Positions 25,834 through 42,667 of a stretch of 64,000 bases of DNA are shown here, in pieces. Below the pieces are notes generated by a model. The model was given only the letters and a program-made list of their open reading frames with translations, ran no database searches and was not told the origin of the DNA. Position 1 is the stretch's first letter, and every line of letters starts with the position of its first letter. A program made the position numbers and the translations under genes. Source of the DNA: Nematostella vectensis (lineage: Eukaryota > Cnidaria > Anthozoa > Actiniaria > Edwardsiidae); contig NC_064038.1 of assembly GCF_932526225.1 (NCBI RefSeq), positions 6,282,822 to 6,346,821 on the forward strand, written 5' to 3'.

Positions 25834-28211
25834 CTCTGGACCGTCTGACAAAAACATTTCCACTCCACCATAACAAACCAAAATACTCATCCAAACAGCG
25901 CGTACAATGGCTCCTGTCGTCAAGTCTCCAAGAAAAAGTGTAAGAGACGGACAGTTTAATGTCTGTTTAAGTAATCGAGCAAAAAAGAAAAGGAATATTG
26001 GTGGCAAAGATTGATGGTTGAAGAAGATAGTGTACTGAAATGTGTACTTCACCGAGAAACGACGTTTTCAATCCAAGCAAGACCAAAGGAAAAAGATGTC
26101 GGACTGCAAAAACATCTGCGAGTTGTTTCAGTAATGCTAGCGAATCGGACAGACTTTTGAAAGCCACAGTTATGAAACCAAGAGTGCAGTCATTTCAAGG
26201 GATAAAGGTCTCTTTTAACAAGAAACCACCTTTTTCAGCGAAATCCAATCCAGATAAGTGTACTCATAAAGGCGCATCTACGGTTTTTTTTTTTGTAACA
26301 GATGGTGTACTTAAACTTGTAAAAAAACATCCGTAAAAATGTGACATTTGGTGAAATGGCTCGGTGGTATGAACCCGAATTATATATCCGGGCGAGGATT
26401 TTTGTGAAGTTCTTGGTTCTGAGTTCTGCCGGGATTGTAGAAGAGATACTGAAAGGCATGAGCTTAGCGCTGAAGTTGATAACAATTTATTAATGAACAG
26501 ATGTGAAAGCGTTACCTACACAAGAACAATGACCCCACTGAGTGATGTGATCCTGTGTAAAAGCCCAGAAATCCCACTTGTGAGAACAAGGTAGATTTTC
26601 CAAAGACTGAACTCATTTCAGCAAGAAAGACTTGAATCTATTACATAACTCAGTTTGATTCGATTGTGGATTTAAAAGAGCAAGGAAGTGATTGTTGTCA
26701 TGATGGTAAAGCAGGAGAGGATGATAAAACGGTTAGGCGGTACTCAAGGGAGAACAACAACAACAACAATGACCACCATGATAACAACAACAACAACAAT
26801 GACCACCATGATAACAACAACAACAACAACAACAATGACCACCATGATAACAACAACAACAGCCTCAACCACAACCATACAAGCAGTAGAAATGGTGACA
26901 TTTCTGCGTAATAAGTGCAAAGGGCTGGGAAAAGAAATATCTGACCGTGCGTGCCTGGAGAGAGAATAGGCAATGGCGCCTAACGCAAACGACGACGGCA
27001 ACAGGAAGGATAAAGAGACAAAAAAAATTGATACTTTCAGTACTTAGTACTCAATTCAACTAGTTTTAATATAATTAACTCGTTTTTATACTTGAAGTTG
27101 AACTTGAGTTTACATGTCAATGCTTGGAGGACAACGGCTGAGATTTATCAAGCATAGTCCATTTCAGGTATATTTCATGTCTGACCCGATGTTTTTTTTT
27201 CTGCCGTCGTCTTTACGCGTTGATTCCCCAATAGTGCGAAGCATAAAAGCATTTTTGGTCACGTTCTCCCTGCCGTCACCGTCGTCGTTGCGACGGCAGA
27301 AGACAATGGAAAATTCAAAAGAGCCAATCGTGAAATGCACTCTGAAATGGTTCTGTCTGATACATTTCAGTCGTTTAGCGAGGACGGGAACGTGTGTGCT
27401 GAAAACCAGACTTATCCTTGTTCGCTAAGGTAGAGATAAGGTTCTAGGCTTGTCTATGCTTTTTTTGGACGATACAAGCGAGTCATTTTGATCGAATCTA
27501 GTTTATAATTGTTTGGCATAAAAGATTTTTCTTCGAACACTTTTTCCCAGCCGTCGCAGTCGTAGTTACTCAAATTGCCTAGTTATAGACCTTGTGCGCA
27601 CCCTCGCGTCGCGCTCACCTCGTCTCAGTCTCCCCGAGTGCACTCCGCATCACTTTCCCTCTTTCTTTTCCCTTGCGTGCAAAGGATGCGAAGGATGCGA
27701 ATAATGCAAAGGATGCGAATAAAGGTGCGTACAAATCCTCCTCCTCCCAACCCTCTAGCCCCCTTGGCCTTCATAAGTGGGTCATATCTTTTTTTTTTTT
27801 TTATTGTGGTATTGGCCTTTTTTGTACGATGAGGGGAAAGAGCAAAAAAAAACATGCGGTGGTGCGGAATTTTCATATTTAAACGGCGGTATTGTGGTAA
27901 AAATTGAAATGTTGCGGTGCGCGGTTTACCCGTAGTACGGGATGATCTAGCGGGAAACCTGGGGAATACCGGGGTGTCGTGCATGCTCTTCAAAACCTCG
28001 CCCTTCTGTGCGGTATGCGATATTTCCGGTATTTTTGTGCTGTATTGCGGTATTTTCGAAAATTGTGTGCGGTATTGCGGTAATTAGACCCCCCCCCCCC
28101 CCCCAACGTTCCCCCTTATTGAAGGATCAAATACTATCCTTTTTCTATATGATATCTCTGACTGCACACCCCCCTCAGCCAACCCTGGGTACGCGCCTGG
28201 TGTCCGCTTGC
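25834..28211. other. Intergenic DNA, low-complexity and repeat remnants
   Basis: Contains the AAC/CACCATGAT repeat at 26755-26865, a short palindrome CTGCCGTC...GACGGCAG around 27271-27301, and repeated GCGGTATTGCGGTA-like phrases around 27860-28085 next to a poly-C run. None of the ORFs resembles a known protein. Confidence 0.5.
26755..26865. repeat. Composite AAC and ATGACCACCATGAT tandem repeat
   Basis: Three copies of a 30- to 36-bp unit made of AAC triplets plus AATGACCACCATGATA. It creates Asn-rich/Asp-His and Thr-rich reading frames that look repeat-driven. Confidence 0.85.
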
Positions 28212-29185
28212 TTATGCAGATTCTTCAGGGTTATTTTGTAGGCGCGGGGAGCGCAAAAGTGCATAGACCTCCTGTCTAATGTTGGTATGCCTGTGGAAGT
28301 AGATCACGGGGTTAACTGCGCAATTCATGTAAAGAACAAATTCCAACCACTGCGTCGTCAGCCTAAGATAGTCCCGCCCATTCCACGCCCTGATGATGAA
28401 TATGACAATGACTGGCAGGTAACTGACGAGGAAAGCGAGCAAGATCCAGATAAGCGTAATGGCGGCTTTTCGCTCGTACTTGACGCGGCTTCGTGATTGG
28501 CTTATTTCCTCTTCAGTCAGCTCGGTTGGTTTAATCTGGCGTTTTCTGTGAAGAGTGACGATAACCATTACCTGGAATGCAACAATTGCTATCCCCATCA
28601 TGCCAAACGGTACTGATTTCATCGTATCTTGTCCTTGCTTGTCGAGCGCAAACTGGACGATAGCTGTCAGAATCAAACTCACACTCCACACCACACCAAT
28701 AATCATGACCGCGCGCGCCTTGCTAACAATCAGGCGGTATCTATTAGGCACTGAGACCGCGATGAGGCGATCCACGCTCAAGCACAGAAGACTCAGAAGC
28801 GAATTGCAACGGCAAAGGTAGATAAAGAATTGACGCGCCTTATCCAAAGTTAGCTTAAGACAGAAATTATCCGCAAGGAGCCATTTTAGCGAGCGTGTTA
28901 TTGATAAGGGTTGAAGCACGCATCCCATAAGGAAATCGTTGACTATTAGACTCAGAAGTAGTAGTGTCGGAGGTTGCTGAAGCTGTGGAATCTTCAAGAC
29001 GGCGAAGATGATACTTGCATTACCAGAGAGGATCCACAATGCACTTAGCGCGTTCAGCGTTACTGTAGCGATGCTCGTTACCTTGTAGTATTTGTACTGC
29101 GCCTGCTCAGAAAACTCAGCCAAGTAGCATAGCTGTGATTGGTCAATGTCTGATAAGTTCGCCATATTAGAAGTTCTCTCTGACC
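28212..29185 (-). CDS. Class A (rhodopsin-like) orphan GPCR
   Basis: A single coding exon with ATG at 29165-29163 and stop at 28214-28212; 317 residues. The frame is open upstream to another ATG at 29219, but a strong 3' splice site (TTTCTTTGCAG) ends at 29186. The transcript probably has a 5' UTR intron, so ATG 29165 is preferred. Seven hydrophobic helices are visible. N-terminal NLS is a glycosylation site; TM2 contains LIVNDFL (Asp77, position 2.50); TM3 ends SVDRLIAVSVP (DR at 132-133 in place of DRY); TM7 has NPVIY (Asn285). A TM3-top cysteine (Cys102) is present, but the very short second extracellular loop has no cysteine. The third intracellular loop is Arg/Lys/Glu-rich. It resembles the expanded orphan receptors of cnidarians; the ligand cannot be inferred. 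Confidence 0.9.
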
Positions 29186-29366
29186 CTGCAAAGAAAGTTA
29201 TAAACTTGCAAACTTGCACTTAAAATTTGAACATGTTGAAATTTGAAGCAAGAACACAAGTCAAAGCAAGTTAGTGGCCAAAATGAACCACAACTGTACT
29301 GGTTTAAGAAAGTAAACAGCGATATACGGCCTTTATTCCGGTTAACATACGGCTTTTATTCCGGTT

Positions 29367-29370
<4 letters not shown>

Positions 29371-29440
<70 letters not shown>
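29371..29440. repeat. (TA)n microsatellite
   Basis: About 35 TA dinucleotides upstream of the GPCR gene. Confidence 0.97.
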
Positions 29441-29446
<6 letters not shown>

Positions 29447-29561
29447 TAGTACCCCTATTATATTCGTCTCTTTACAAATTGCCCAGTCCCCTTTTTTGGC
29501 GTCTATAGAAGGGTGCATTGCCGCCTGGCCTCAGCATAGAATAATCTAGCAAAGTTGTAAA

Positions 29562-29814
29562 TACACCTATTTCACAAAAGGTTGTCAGTGCGAATGGCAA
29601 ATGGTAAATGGCTTATGGGTACTTATTATTCGTAAAATTAAAGGTGTTAAATATAGTCCAGCAATGTCATAGTCAAGCATTGGTAACCTTTAATAGATAA
29701 TTGTTTTGATTTATCCATATTCTTCGAGACGCATGGTTACTTTCGGTCGTAGAACTGCTATTTCCAAATCGCCATTTGCCATTTGCACTGACAACCTTTA
29801 TTGAAATAGGTGTA
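29562..29814. mobile_element. MITE with about 45-bp terminal inverted repeats
   Basis: The left end TACACCTATTTCA...AAAGGTTGTCAGTGC...AATGGCAAATGG is mirrored by the right end GCCATTTGCCATTTGCACTG...GAAATAGGTGTA. The 253-bp element has no ORF. Possible TA target duplication; the family is not identified. Confidence 0.8.
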
Positions 29815-32290
29815 TACATGATATTCAATATTACTCTACGTACGAGATCACGTGACCTTGATCAAACAAAAAAATCCGAAATGACTGCGTCCGTCACACC
29901 TGAGAACGACAAAGAAATAAAATCTTTTAATATAACTAAACCCTTTCTAAAAAAAGAATTCTGGGTTTTTTTGTAAGCGCTTTGTTTGTTGCTTTTTTTT
30001 TTTGCTGTTATTTTGCCGCTAAAAGGCTTAGCGCGCGCTAGTTTGCCACCCAAACAGTCACGTGATCTCTCCTATTCAAAGATTCGACATGTCAATCACG
30101 CGCGCACGCATAGCCAATCAGGAAAGAGATGATGCAATAACAGCCATGTGGTCCCACAAATGTCCCACAAAAAGTCGGCAATCGTCGGCAAAAAAGATTG
30201 GTTTGATATATTTTTTGCGAATCTGGACAAGCAAATAAGCATTTTTCGGCCAGCGTAGAAAGTGCTAGTCCTGTTTTTTTTTTGACCGGCCACTTTTAGT
30301 GTAGAGTTGGGATCAAATTGCAGAAAAAGACGTAAAATTTCTGAGAAGAAACGAAAATCAAAACGCAAGCAAACCAAATAAGTACAAGAAAAGTGTAAGT
30401 CCTACCATTAAACTTGTGTTTGATATTATCCTAGTTAACTTCAATTACATATAAGAATGAGACTGTCGTTTTTTTATTGCTGTAAATCTTGACGTTTGCC
30501 GATAAAACTTGTAGTTAAAAGTCAGGCGTAAACAGCGAATACGGCATTCTCTTCTACTTTTCCCCGCACTTAAAACACTGCAAGTTGATATAAATAGCTT
30601 TGAAAGCACATTAACACATAGTGCCTACCGAAGAGAGCACCGCTTAATTTTATCGTTTCCAAGTTTTCTTATTGCGCGTCGGATCTATGAATTGTTCACA
30701 CTCCTAGAAGAGAGTGCCGAGTGAATGGGGAATGGTTTAAATTTTTGGTGGTCTTTGGGGCCACCATTTTCTGTGCTTTAGATTGAGGGGGTGGGATTGA
30801 AATATTCCAAAAGGAAAAATTCTTAGCAGCCCTCCGGCCGATAAATAATAACTGCTTTTTAAGAGCATTGAGTTAAAAAAAGCTGCTTGAAAAACTGTTA
30901 GGTCTGGGATGAAAACTTAACCAATGGAAATAGAATATTCCTGTCTCAGTTTCTTGCTTGAATTAGTTGATGGAAATAGATACTTGTGTGACCGACTTAC
31001 TCTCTTGAATTTGCCGATGGAATTGCTTTCTTTATTAAAACGGAATTGTCAAGCAACAATCGCCCCTCGGCCATTTATACAAACCAATAAACACTAAATA
31101 TGACTTCTGATGCTAAGAAATCGTCAATATGTGCTCTGTGGGATCGTCGTTACATTACCTTTTCGCTGAATTTTTCAGACACTATTTCAAATCTATTCTA
31201 AATAAGTTAATCCGTTTGGAGTACATCATTTTGTTTCGATAAAAGGTGATAAACGTTGTATTTGTTTTGCCTCGGAAAGAATTCGTTCTTTAATATTAAC
31301 TAGACTTTATCTTAAATCATTTCATTTTTTCAAGAATATGCGCTAGTTTTCGGAGAAGAACTTTGGTATAGTAGTGCTTTTACATTTTAGCTTTTTTAAT
31401 TTATTTTTTCCCTTCAATATTAGATTATCTATTATTTCGGTTTCCCTTTAAGTGTTTTTCTGTTATATAGCGTTACCCTGAGTATTTCGATCTAAAAGAC
31501 CTATTTTTCAACAGTCGTTGCTCTCACGTTAACAACTTGTTTTGACAACATTGATTTATAAGTTTATAATGGTTCTAGTAAACTGTAATCGATAATACTT
31601 ATTTATATTATTTCTCTCGTGCGAAAATTTCCAAACAGACCCGAAAACTCGAGCTCCCGATAACTCGTTCCAATTTCTCTTTTCGGTTGGAAACACCTGT
31701 AACTCAATCACCGTATCCATGATATTTCTCTGGGGAGGGGGGGGGGGGGGGGGAAGGGTGAAGGGGTGGAGGGGTGAAGGGAGTTCTCTGATAAAAATCT
31801 GACCACCCGCGAAAAAAGAAACAAAAGATTTTTTTATGCCTTTGCAGTATCTCCACGGGACGTTTATTGTCGGGTTTTAACTACATACCAGAGTGATCTA
31901 GCTTATGCTTTCTAGTTTTGTCTACAAATAGCACGACTATTGAGAACTAAGGGTGGACCTTCGGCCGTTGTGGGGGTGTGCTCGTACCCCCTGCACGTAC
32001 CCCCTCCCCCCCCCCCCCATGGGTAAGGGCCTGTATTTTAAAATGACATTATTTGATCATGGATGCGAATTATAAGAGATACCAGATTTATTTACTAAAC
32101 TGAGAGTGTTTGTTTAGCGAGTAAATATCGTGTCAGAATTTAACAGCTATTCACACGTAATAAACTAACATTTTACTGAACAAACTTTGGACGTTTACAA
32201 GGCGCAAAGTTTTGTTTGTTAACGGGCAAAGACTATCTCAGCTTTGTATGCAACTAACAAACACAAGACCAACCAGCTTTGGTGTGTACC
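29815..32290. other. Intergenic DNA between the GPCR and the astacin gene
   Basis: AT-rich, with G/C homopolymer runs near 31735 and 32005 and one copy of repeat family C. No gene recognised. Confidence 0.5.
31725..31880. repeat. Dispersed repeat family C, copy 1
   Basis: Shared with 34436-34602: a G-run, then AGTTCTCTGATAA, AATCTGA.CA.CC, TGCCTTTGCAGTAT, CCACGGGA, TTATTGTCGG. Non-coding. Confidence 0.7.
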
Positions 32291-32292
32291 TG

Positions 32293-32298
32293 TATAAA
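32293..32298 (+). promoter_or_regulatory. Candidate TATA box of the astacin gene
   Basis: TATAAA lies 55 bp before the ATG at 32353, leaving room for a short 5' UTR if transcription begins about 30 bp downstream. It is the only TATA-like match at a plausible distance. Confidence 0.45.
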
Positions 32299-32352
32299 TG
32301 TGTCGAGCCCATTCAAAAGAACACCTTCTGTGAGAGTCTTCACGGATTCAAG

Positions 32353-37981
<5,629 letters not shown>

Positions 37982-38034
37982 GTAAAGTCACGATATATTT
38001 TATTCTTTTTGCGACAAATATGCAAAAATAAATT

Positions 38035-38163
38035 ATGCTATCATCGTCATCACCATCATTGTTATCATCATCATCATTGTTATCATCATCTTTGTTATTA
38101 TCATTGTTGTCATCATCTTTGTTATTATCATTGTTGTCATCATCACCATCAACATCATCATAT
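38035..38163. repeat. ATC/ATTGTTATC simple-sequence array
   Basis: Interrupted (ATC)n immediately upstream of the chromodomain ORF. A similar array in the same orientation lies at 43190-43370. Confidence 0.9.
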
Positions 38164-38272
38164 CAAACATATTCCCCACGGATAGTGTCCTTCGTTCGCT
38201 GTGCCTTATATGGTCATATATGCCCATATTTAGAAGTACTGGAGTTTCCCCTTTCGCGCTTCTCCAACAAAC

Positions 38273-38920
38273 ATGGCGGCAAACACTGATTCCCTAAAGA
38301 CTCGTAGTGGAAGAATTATAAAGAAACCGGATCGCTTGGTCAAATATTTAGACCATTCCTCAGTTGATACGTACGTGAAAGAAGAGAAAGAGGAAGAAGA
38401 AAAAGTCTGGGAGATAGAGAGAGTTTTAAACGTTGAGGGAGACTATGCCTTTGTGAAATGGAAAGGCTACAGCGATAGATATAATTCTACGGTTTCTCTT
38501 TCATTGAATCCGCAGTTGTCATGCTATTTAGCCGTGAATGCTGGGAACCCCGACAGTAGTGAGGTAGCAAGAGAAAAGCTTCCCATTCTTTGCTCCGAGG
38601 ATAAGGAATTGTGGCTGATTCGACATGCACTGTTCGATGAGCTCCAATTTCGTACACCCGAGAATGACACGGGACTCATTCGGAGAGTACAAGTGAAAGT
38701 CCCACTTTCAAAGGGGGGTTTTTCCGCTTTGTTTGGTAAAGGGACATTTTCTTTTGCTACCTCACGAAAGCTGGATTTTTCAGGGACCCGTAATATTCGG
38801 TTCCCGTGCACTGCTGTCGAGTTTGGCACCGTTATTGGTACGGAGTTTATGGCTCGGCAACTGCCAGATTCGAGTACCATATGTGAAGTTGACTCATCTT
38901 CGAAGATGTGGATATCATGA
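38273..38920 (+). CDS. Chromodomain protein, possibly truncated by an in-frame TGA
   Basis: The ATG at 38273 sits in a strong AACATGGCG context; 215 residues to the TGA at 38918-38920. A basic start (GRIIKKPDRL) and an acidic stretch (KEEKEEEEK) lead into a chromodomain-like segment at about residues 44-72. Trp46, Trp63 and Tyr66 stand where the methyl-lysine aromatic cage lies in HP1/Polycomb proteins. The usual final helix beginning WEP is replaced by TVSLSL, so the fold may be incomplete. The remaining 140 residues are not recognised; notable phrases are VPLSKGGFSALFGKGTFSF and EFGTVIGTEFMARQLP. The same frame continues after the TGA to a donor-like site at 39117. The gene converges on the RAG1-like gene, their ends about 240-440 bp apart. 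It could be a host chromatin reader, a transposon accessory gene, or a decaying copy. Confidence 0.65.
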   Translation: MAANTDSLKTRSGRIIKKPDRLVKYLDHSSVDTYVKEEKEEEEKVWEIERVLNVEGDYAFVKWKGYSDRYNSTVSLSLNPQLSCYLAVNAGNPDSSEVAREKLPILCSEDKELWLIRHALFDELQFRTPENDTGLIRRVQVKVPLSKGGFSALFGKGTFSFATSRKLDFSGTRNIRFPCTAVEFGTVIGTEFMARQLPDSSTICEVDSSSKMWIS

Positions 38921-39116
38921 GGATACGAGCTAAGGATTAATTATGATCATAGTTCGTGCCCCCGTTGTACTTACATCTCTGAATATGGGTCAGAGGAAGA
39001 AAGGCCTAGTATGTGTCGACCGCTAGAGCGCAAGTATCCCCCGCTGAGCTTTTTGGAGATCAGCTTCGTACGGCGTAGACGGAATATGCTTCACAACTAT
39101 GGCTCGGTAAGTTAAA
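38921..39116 (+). pseudogene. In-frame continuation beyond the chromodomain stop codon
   Basis: About 65 sense codons follow the TGA in the same frame before GTAAGT at 39117. The translation contains CPRCTYISEYGSEEE and LERKYPPLSFLEISFVRRRR, with protein-like composition, two cysteines in C-x2-C spacing and a basic end. This looks like the former C-terminus of the preceding ORF, cut off by a nonsense mutation or by a pair of compensating frameshifts around 38900-38925. Confidence 0.45.
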
Positions 39117-39357
39117 ATCTCTCTATATAAACTAATTGTTGACATCTGTTTCAACCGATTTCACTGTATTTCCAGTCGAAAATAAAGAGGGGGAATTTAG
39201 ATCCAGGGAATGATACAGATTGTTTTGATGGTTTTAATGCCTTTATATAATAATGTGGGTACAAATAGTTATACAAGTTATAAATAGTGATATTTACAAC
39301 AGTAATAAATAGCACCAAAAATATAATAAATAAATAAATACATTTTTTTCTTTGTCT

Positions 39358-42300
39358 TCACTGCTTTTGATATTTTCTCTTGACCCTTTCCAAATTATTT
39401 TCCCTACTGAACAGTTTTCTGTTTTCCCTCTCCATGATCTATAGAGATAAAAATACACAGTTGTAGCAAGCGATTAGTCTAGATAACATGACGTTTTTTT
39501 CACTTGGAATTACCTGTACAGTGTAGTTGCTATTTTTCCCCCCTTTCTGGCTACCCCTGTGGAATGTCTTGTTCTGCATGTGGTTTTTCTTTTCCACTGT
39601 CTGGCAATTGAACTGGTGGATCGTGCCATGAATCTCCAAAAATTGGGGGACATGATAAACAAGAACTGTAGAGAAAAAAATGCATAAAATTACTTGGTCT
39701 CGGAGATCCCAAGTCAATTAAGGAATCTCATTTTAATCTTACCATGTATATATGGAATTACATCCTGTGGAGAGATAAAAGAAAGCACAATTAAAATAAT
39801 ATATCTACTTGTTATTTTTTCAGTGACATATGATCAAATGAGGCTTGTGTCCTGCCAGTTCAACTAACCACAGGGATGTAGAATTACCTCATCAAACGTG
39901 GCCTTTCTAAATTTGGTTCCCCATTGGCGGGCCTTTTCTTGAAAAGCATCTGCTCGAAGATATGCTTCATCTCCAGGATTTGCCCCAAGAGCATCAGTGA
40001 GGACCATCAAACTTTTCCACACTTGTGTCAGCTCTGATATGCTAAGAACTGTTTTCTCACAAGTGGGAGTGGACGATGGCTACAAAACACAAAGCAATTG
40101 TTAAATTAGCTTTATACACAGTAGTATCCTGGGTGTGCTGGTCTTTTTTATAATGAAAATAAAAATCATACCTCAAACACTATGTTGTTGCGGTCAAGAT
40201 GATCCTTGAGTGTGGCACGTAGGAAGTCCTTGGTGCCTGTCGACCTCAGATGGAACTTCCTACATTCCTCCACTAGCTGGGCTTTGGTCAGACAGTCAAG
40301 GCTGGTGATGGACTTGTTCTCCATGTCTCCTAGGAAGGCATGGATATCAAGCCCCCTAATGATAGTTTCCAAACCATCACCTTTATAAGGAAAAGAGGAT
40401 TCAAAGAAAATAAATAACGAAACTTTATAGTAATTTCATATTAGTTTCAGTTATTATAACAGTCTTTTCTATTAGTCAGTTATTTACTTACAATCCAAAG
40501 AGCTCCACTTGGTTGTGGTTTTGCCACTGTCATCCTGGACATCATAGAAACAAAACCTCACACCTGCAAATACAATATGGCAAGAAAACAAAATGATAAT
40601 CACCATAAGACATCCCCTATACCCATTTACCCTATACATGAAATTTTTATTTACCCAAAGCTTCTATTGCTTCTTCCATGGCTTTTTTAACATTCTGCTC
40701 TATAGCCCAGCAAGCAACCTAGAAGTTTAATATATACCAGGAACTTTTTTAAAAAATGGCTCAATGGAGATTTGAATTTGTTAAATAAGCATAATTTTAC
40801 CTGGTTGAGAAGTTTTCCCATGATCCTCAATTTGAGGTGCAGGGTGTCGGGTATGACCTTGGTAAATTCAATGTCCACGAGAGGTAAACATTGAACTCCC
40901 TTGGCATTTGGACACCCAACACGTGCACGGCACTGGTTTAAGGTTCTGGTTATGGGCCATTGTGGGACTGAAATTTTTATCAAATTTATCTAGTTATTTA
41001 TAATATAGCTGACAATGGAATAATTCATAAAAACAAAAATCATTTAATTCATTACATAACATTCATTATATAAGTAACAAAATTAAAAAACTTACTAGAA
41101 AAGTCTCTGATCATCCTTTTGCTGCATTCGCACCAAATGCAGAAGTACAAGGCACAGGGACTATTAATTCCGAGAATACACGCCATGAACTTCCAGTCAG
41201 CACACATCACCCTTAAAAAAAGGGATAAAAGTTACATATGTCCTGTTTAATGCCAGATCATAAGATTATTGGTTGCAAAAAAAATGAAACCTACCAATCA
41301 ATAGTGTATTCAAGGCCATTAACAAGAATGCCAGTTCTCCCTAGGGCCTTCATCTCATCAAAAACCCCTCTCAAGGTCGCCTTTAGGATGTCATATGACT
41401 CCTTGCCTATAATAAAAAGTGTTCACAGATATATGGCTTTAGTTGACTATATCATTAGGAAGATTTGTTCTCGCTTACAGCTGCAATAAATTAGCTGCAA
41501 CCAACTCACCATCATATATAGATATACAGTATTCCCTTTCTGGGCTTCTTTTAACAGAGTTTTCTGCTGGAAAGCAGAAGGTTGTCATAACACTCCCAAG
41601 TTTTTTGGTGGTTTTTCTACCATCACCAGAAAACCGAAGGGTTATAACATTGCCCCCTGCATTTCCAATGACATCTGAACTATAACTTAGAATGTCCTTG
41701 ATGGATCTTGAACATCCTTTTGCATTCTGAAAGGAGAAACTTTGTTTAATGAATTATTGGGTTTGTACAGTATTTGCTTGTTTTAAAGGATGCAAAATGT
41801 GCTGTGCACAAAGCAAATCAGAATTAAGACTATCAACAGACTAACCCCTTCAAATTCTGTAATAGGAATGATTGCATTTTGAGCTTTTCTCTCTTTCTGT
41901 ATCCCATACAGTGATGGCAAGCTGGACCCAGCTACCATCTTTAGCTCATGGTATGCTGAGTCAGAAACATCACCATCATCTTTGGCCTGAGATTATAAAA
42001 ATAATCTAAATATAGAAAAAATAAGAAACCTACAGTACTGTACATGTACTTCTATAATACCTACCTTGAGAGCTCTTTGGATCTTTTTATGGTCAATCTC
42101 CTCAGGCTCAACCCTCTCATTGAAATGTAGGGCAAAACTGACCATACCAACTTCAAGTTGAACCTAGAGATAAGGAAACATTGAAATGTAGGGCAAAACT
42201 GACCAACTTCAAGTTGAACCTAGAGATAAGGAAACATTTTATGATAAACAAATGCCATTATAACAGAATTGGTAAATTTAGGTTGTTTCCATGTGTACAA

Positions 42301-42666
42301 AAATTCTAAACAAACCTCAACAACTTTCCAATCTGTTGGAAGCTTCTCAAATTGCTTCTCAAGCCATTTTTTAATCTCTGACTTTTTGTGAAATTGAGCT
42401 TTTGGCTCAAGGTCACAAAAAGGCTTTCTCGGCTGAAGAAAGGGCTTTTTTTCCTTGCCTAGCTCCTTTCTCATGCCATCTCTCTCTTTGACAACATCAG
42501 CGAGTCGATGTTTTAGCTCTGACAGCTGATTCTCGAGCTCTTCGATTCTAGAGTCCCGAGAATCACACAGCCCGATTTCACGGACTTGAGGTAGTGTGTA
42601 AGCCAATCTTTGTTTTTTCAATGGCGGATCTTGTGTAAAATTAGTCAAATACCCTTGCACCATCAT
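39358..42666 (-). CDS. RAG1/Transib-type DDE transposase-like protein with SAP-like insert
   Basis: Fourteen exons, all GT-AG and in phase: 42666-42316, 42163-42065, 41986-41846, 41726-41510, 41406-41295, 41211-41096, 40967-40801, 40718-40655, 40563-40492, 40380-40172, 40079-39888, 39764-39743, 39665-39514, 39438-39358; 664 residues. After a coiled coil (about 37-75) comes a catalytic-core-like region: Asp232 in LRFSGDGRK, Asp312 in CADWKF, Cys331/Cys334 in YFCIWCEC, DTLH at 386-389, His587/His592 in YIHVLVYHVPQ, Glu612 in QTVEKKN. Four spacings equal mouse RAG1: D708-C727 19, C727-C730 3, H937-H942 5, H942-E962 20. A SAP-like segment (about 475-508) sits inside the core. The type is known for cut-and-paste transposition and V(D)J cleavage; activity here is inference. 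No stops or frameshifts are seen, and no terminal inverted repeats were found, so domestication or host residence is possible. Confidence 0.85.
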
Positions 42667-42667
42667 T

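Noticed and set aside
38918-38920. Selenocysteine (UGA) in the chromodomain protein
   Set aside because: No SECIS-like hairpin recognised and no known selenoprotein family; mutation is simpler.
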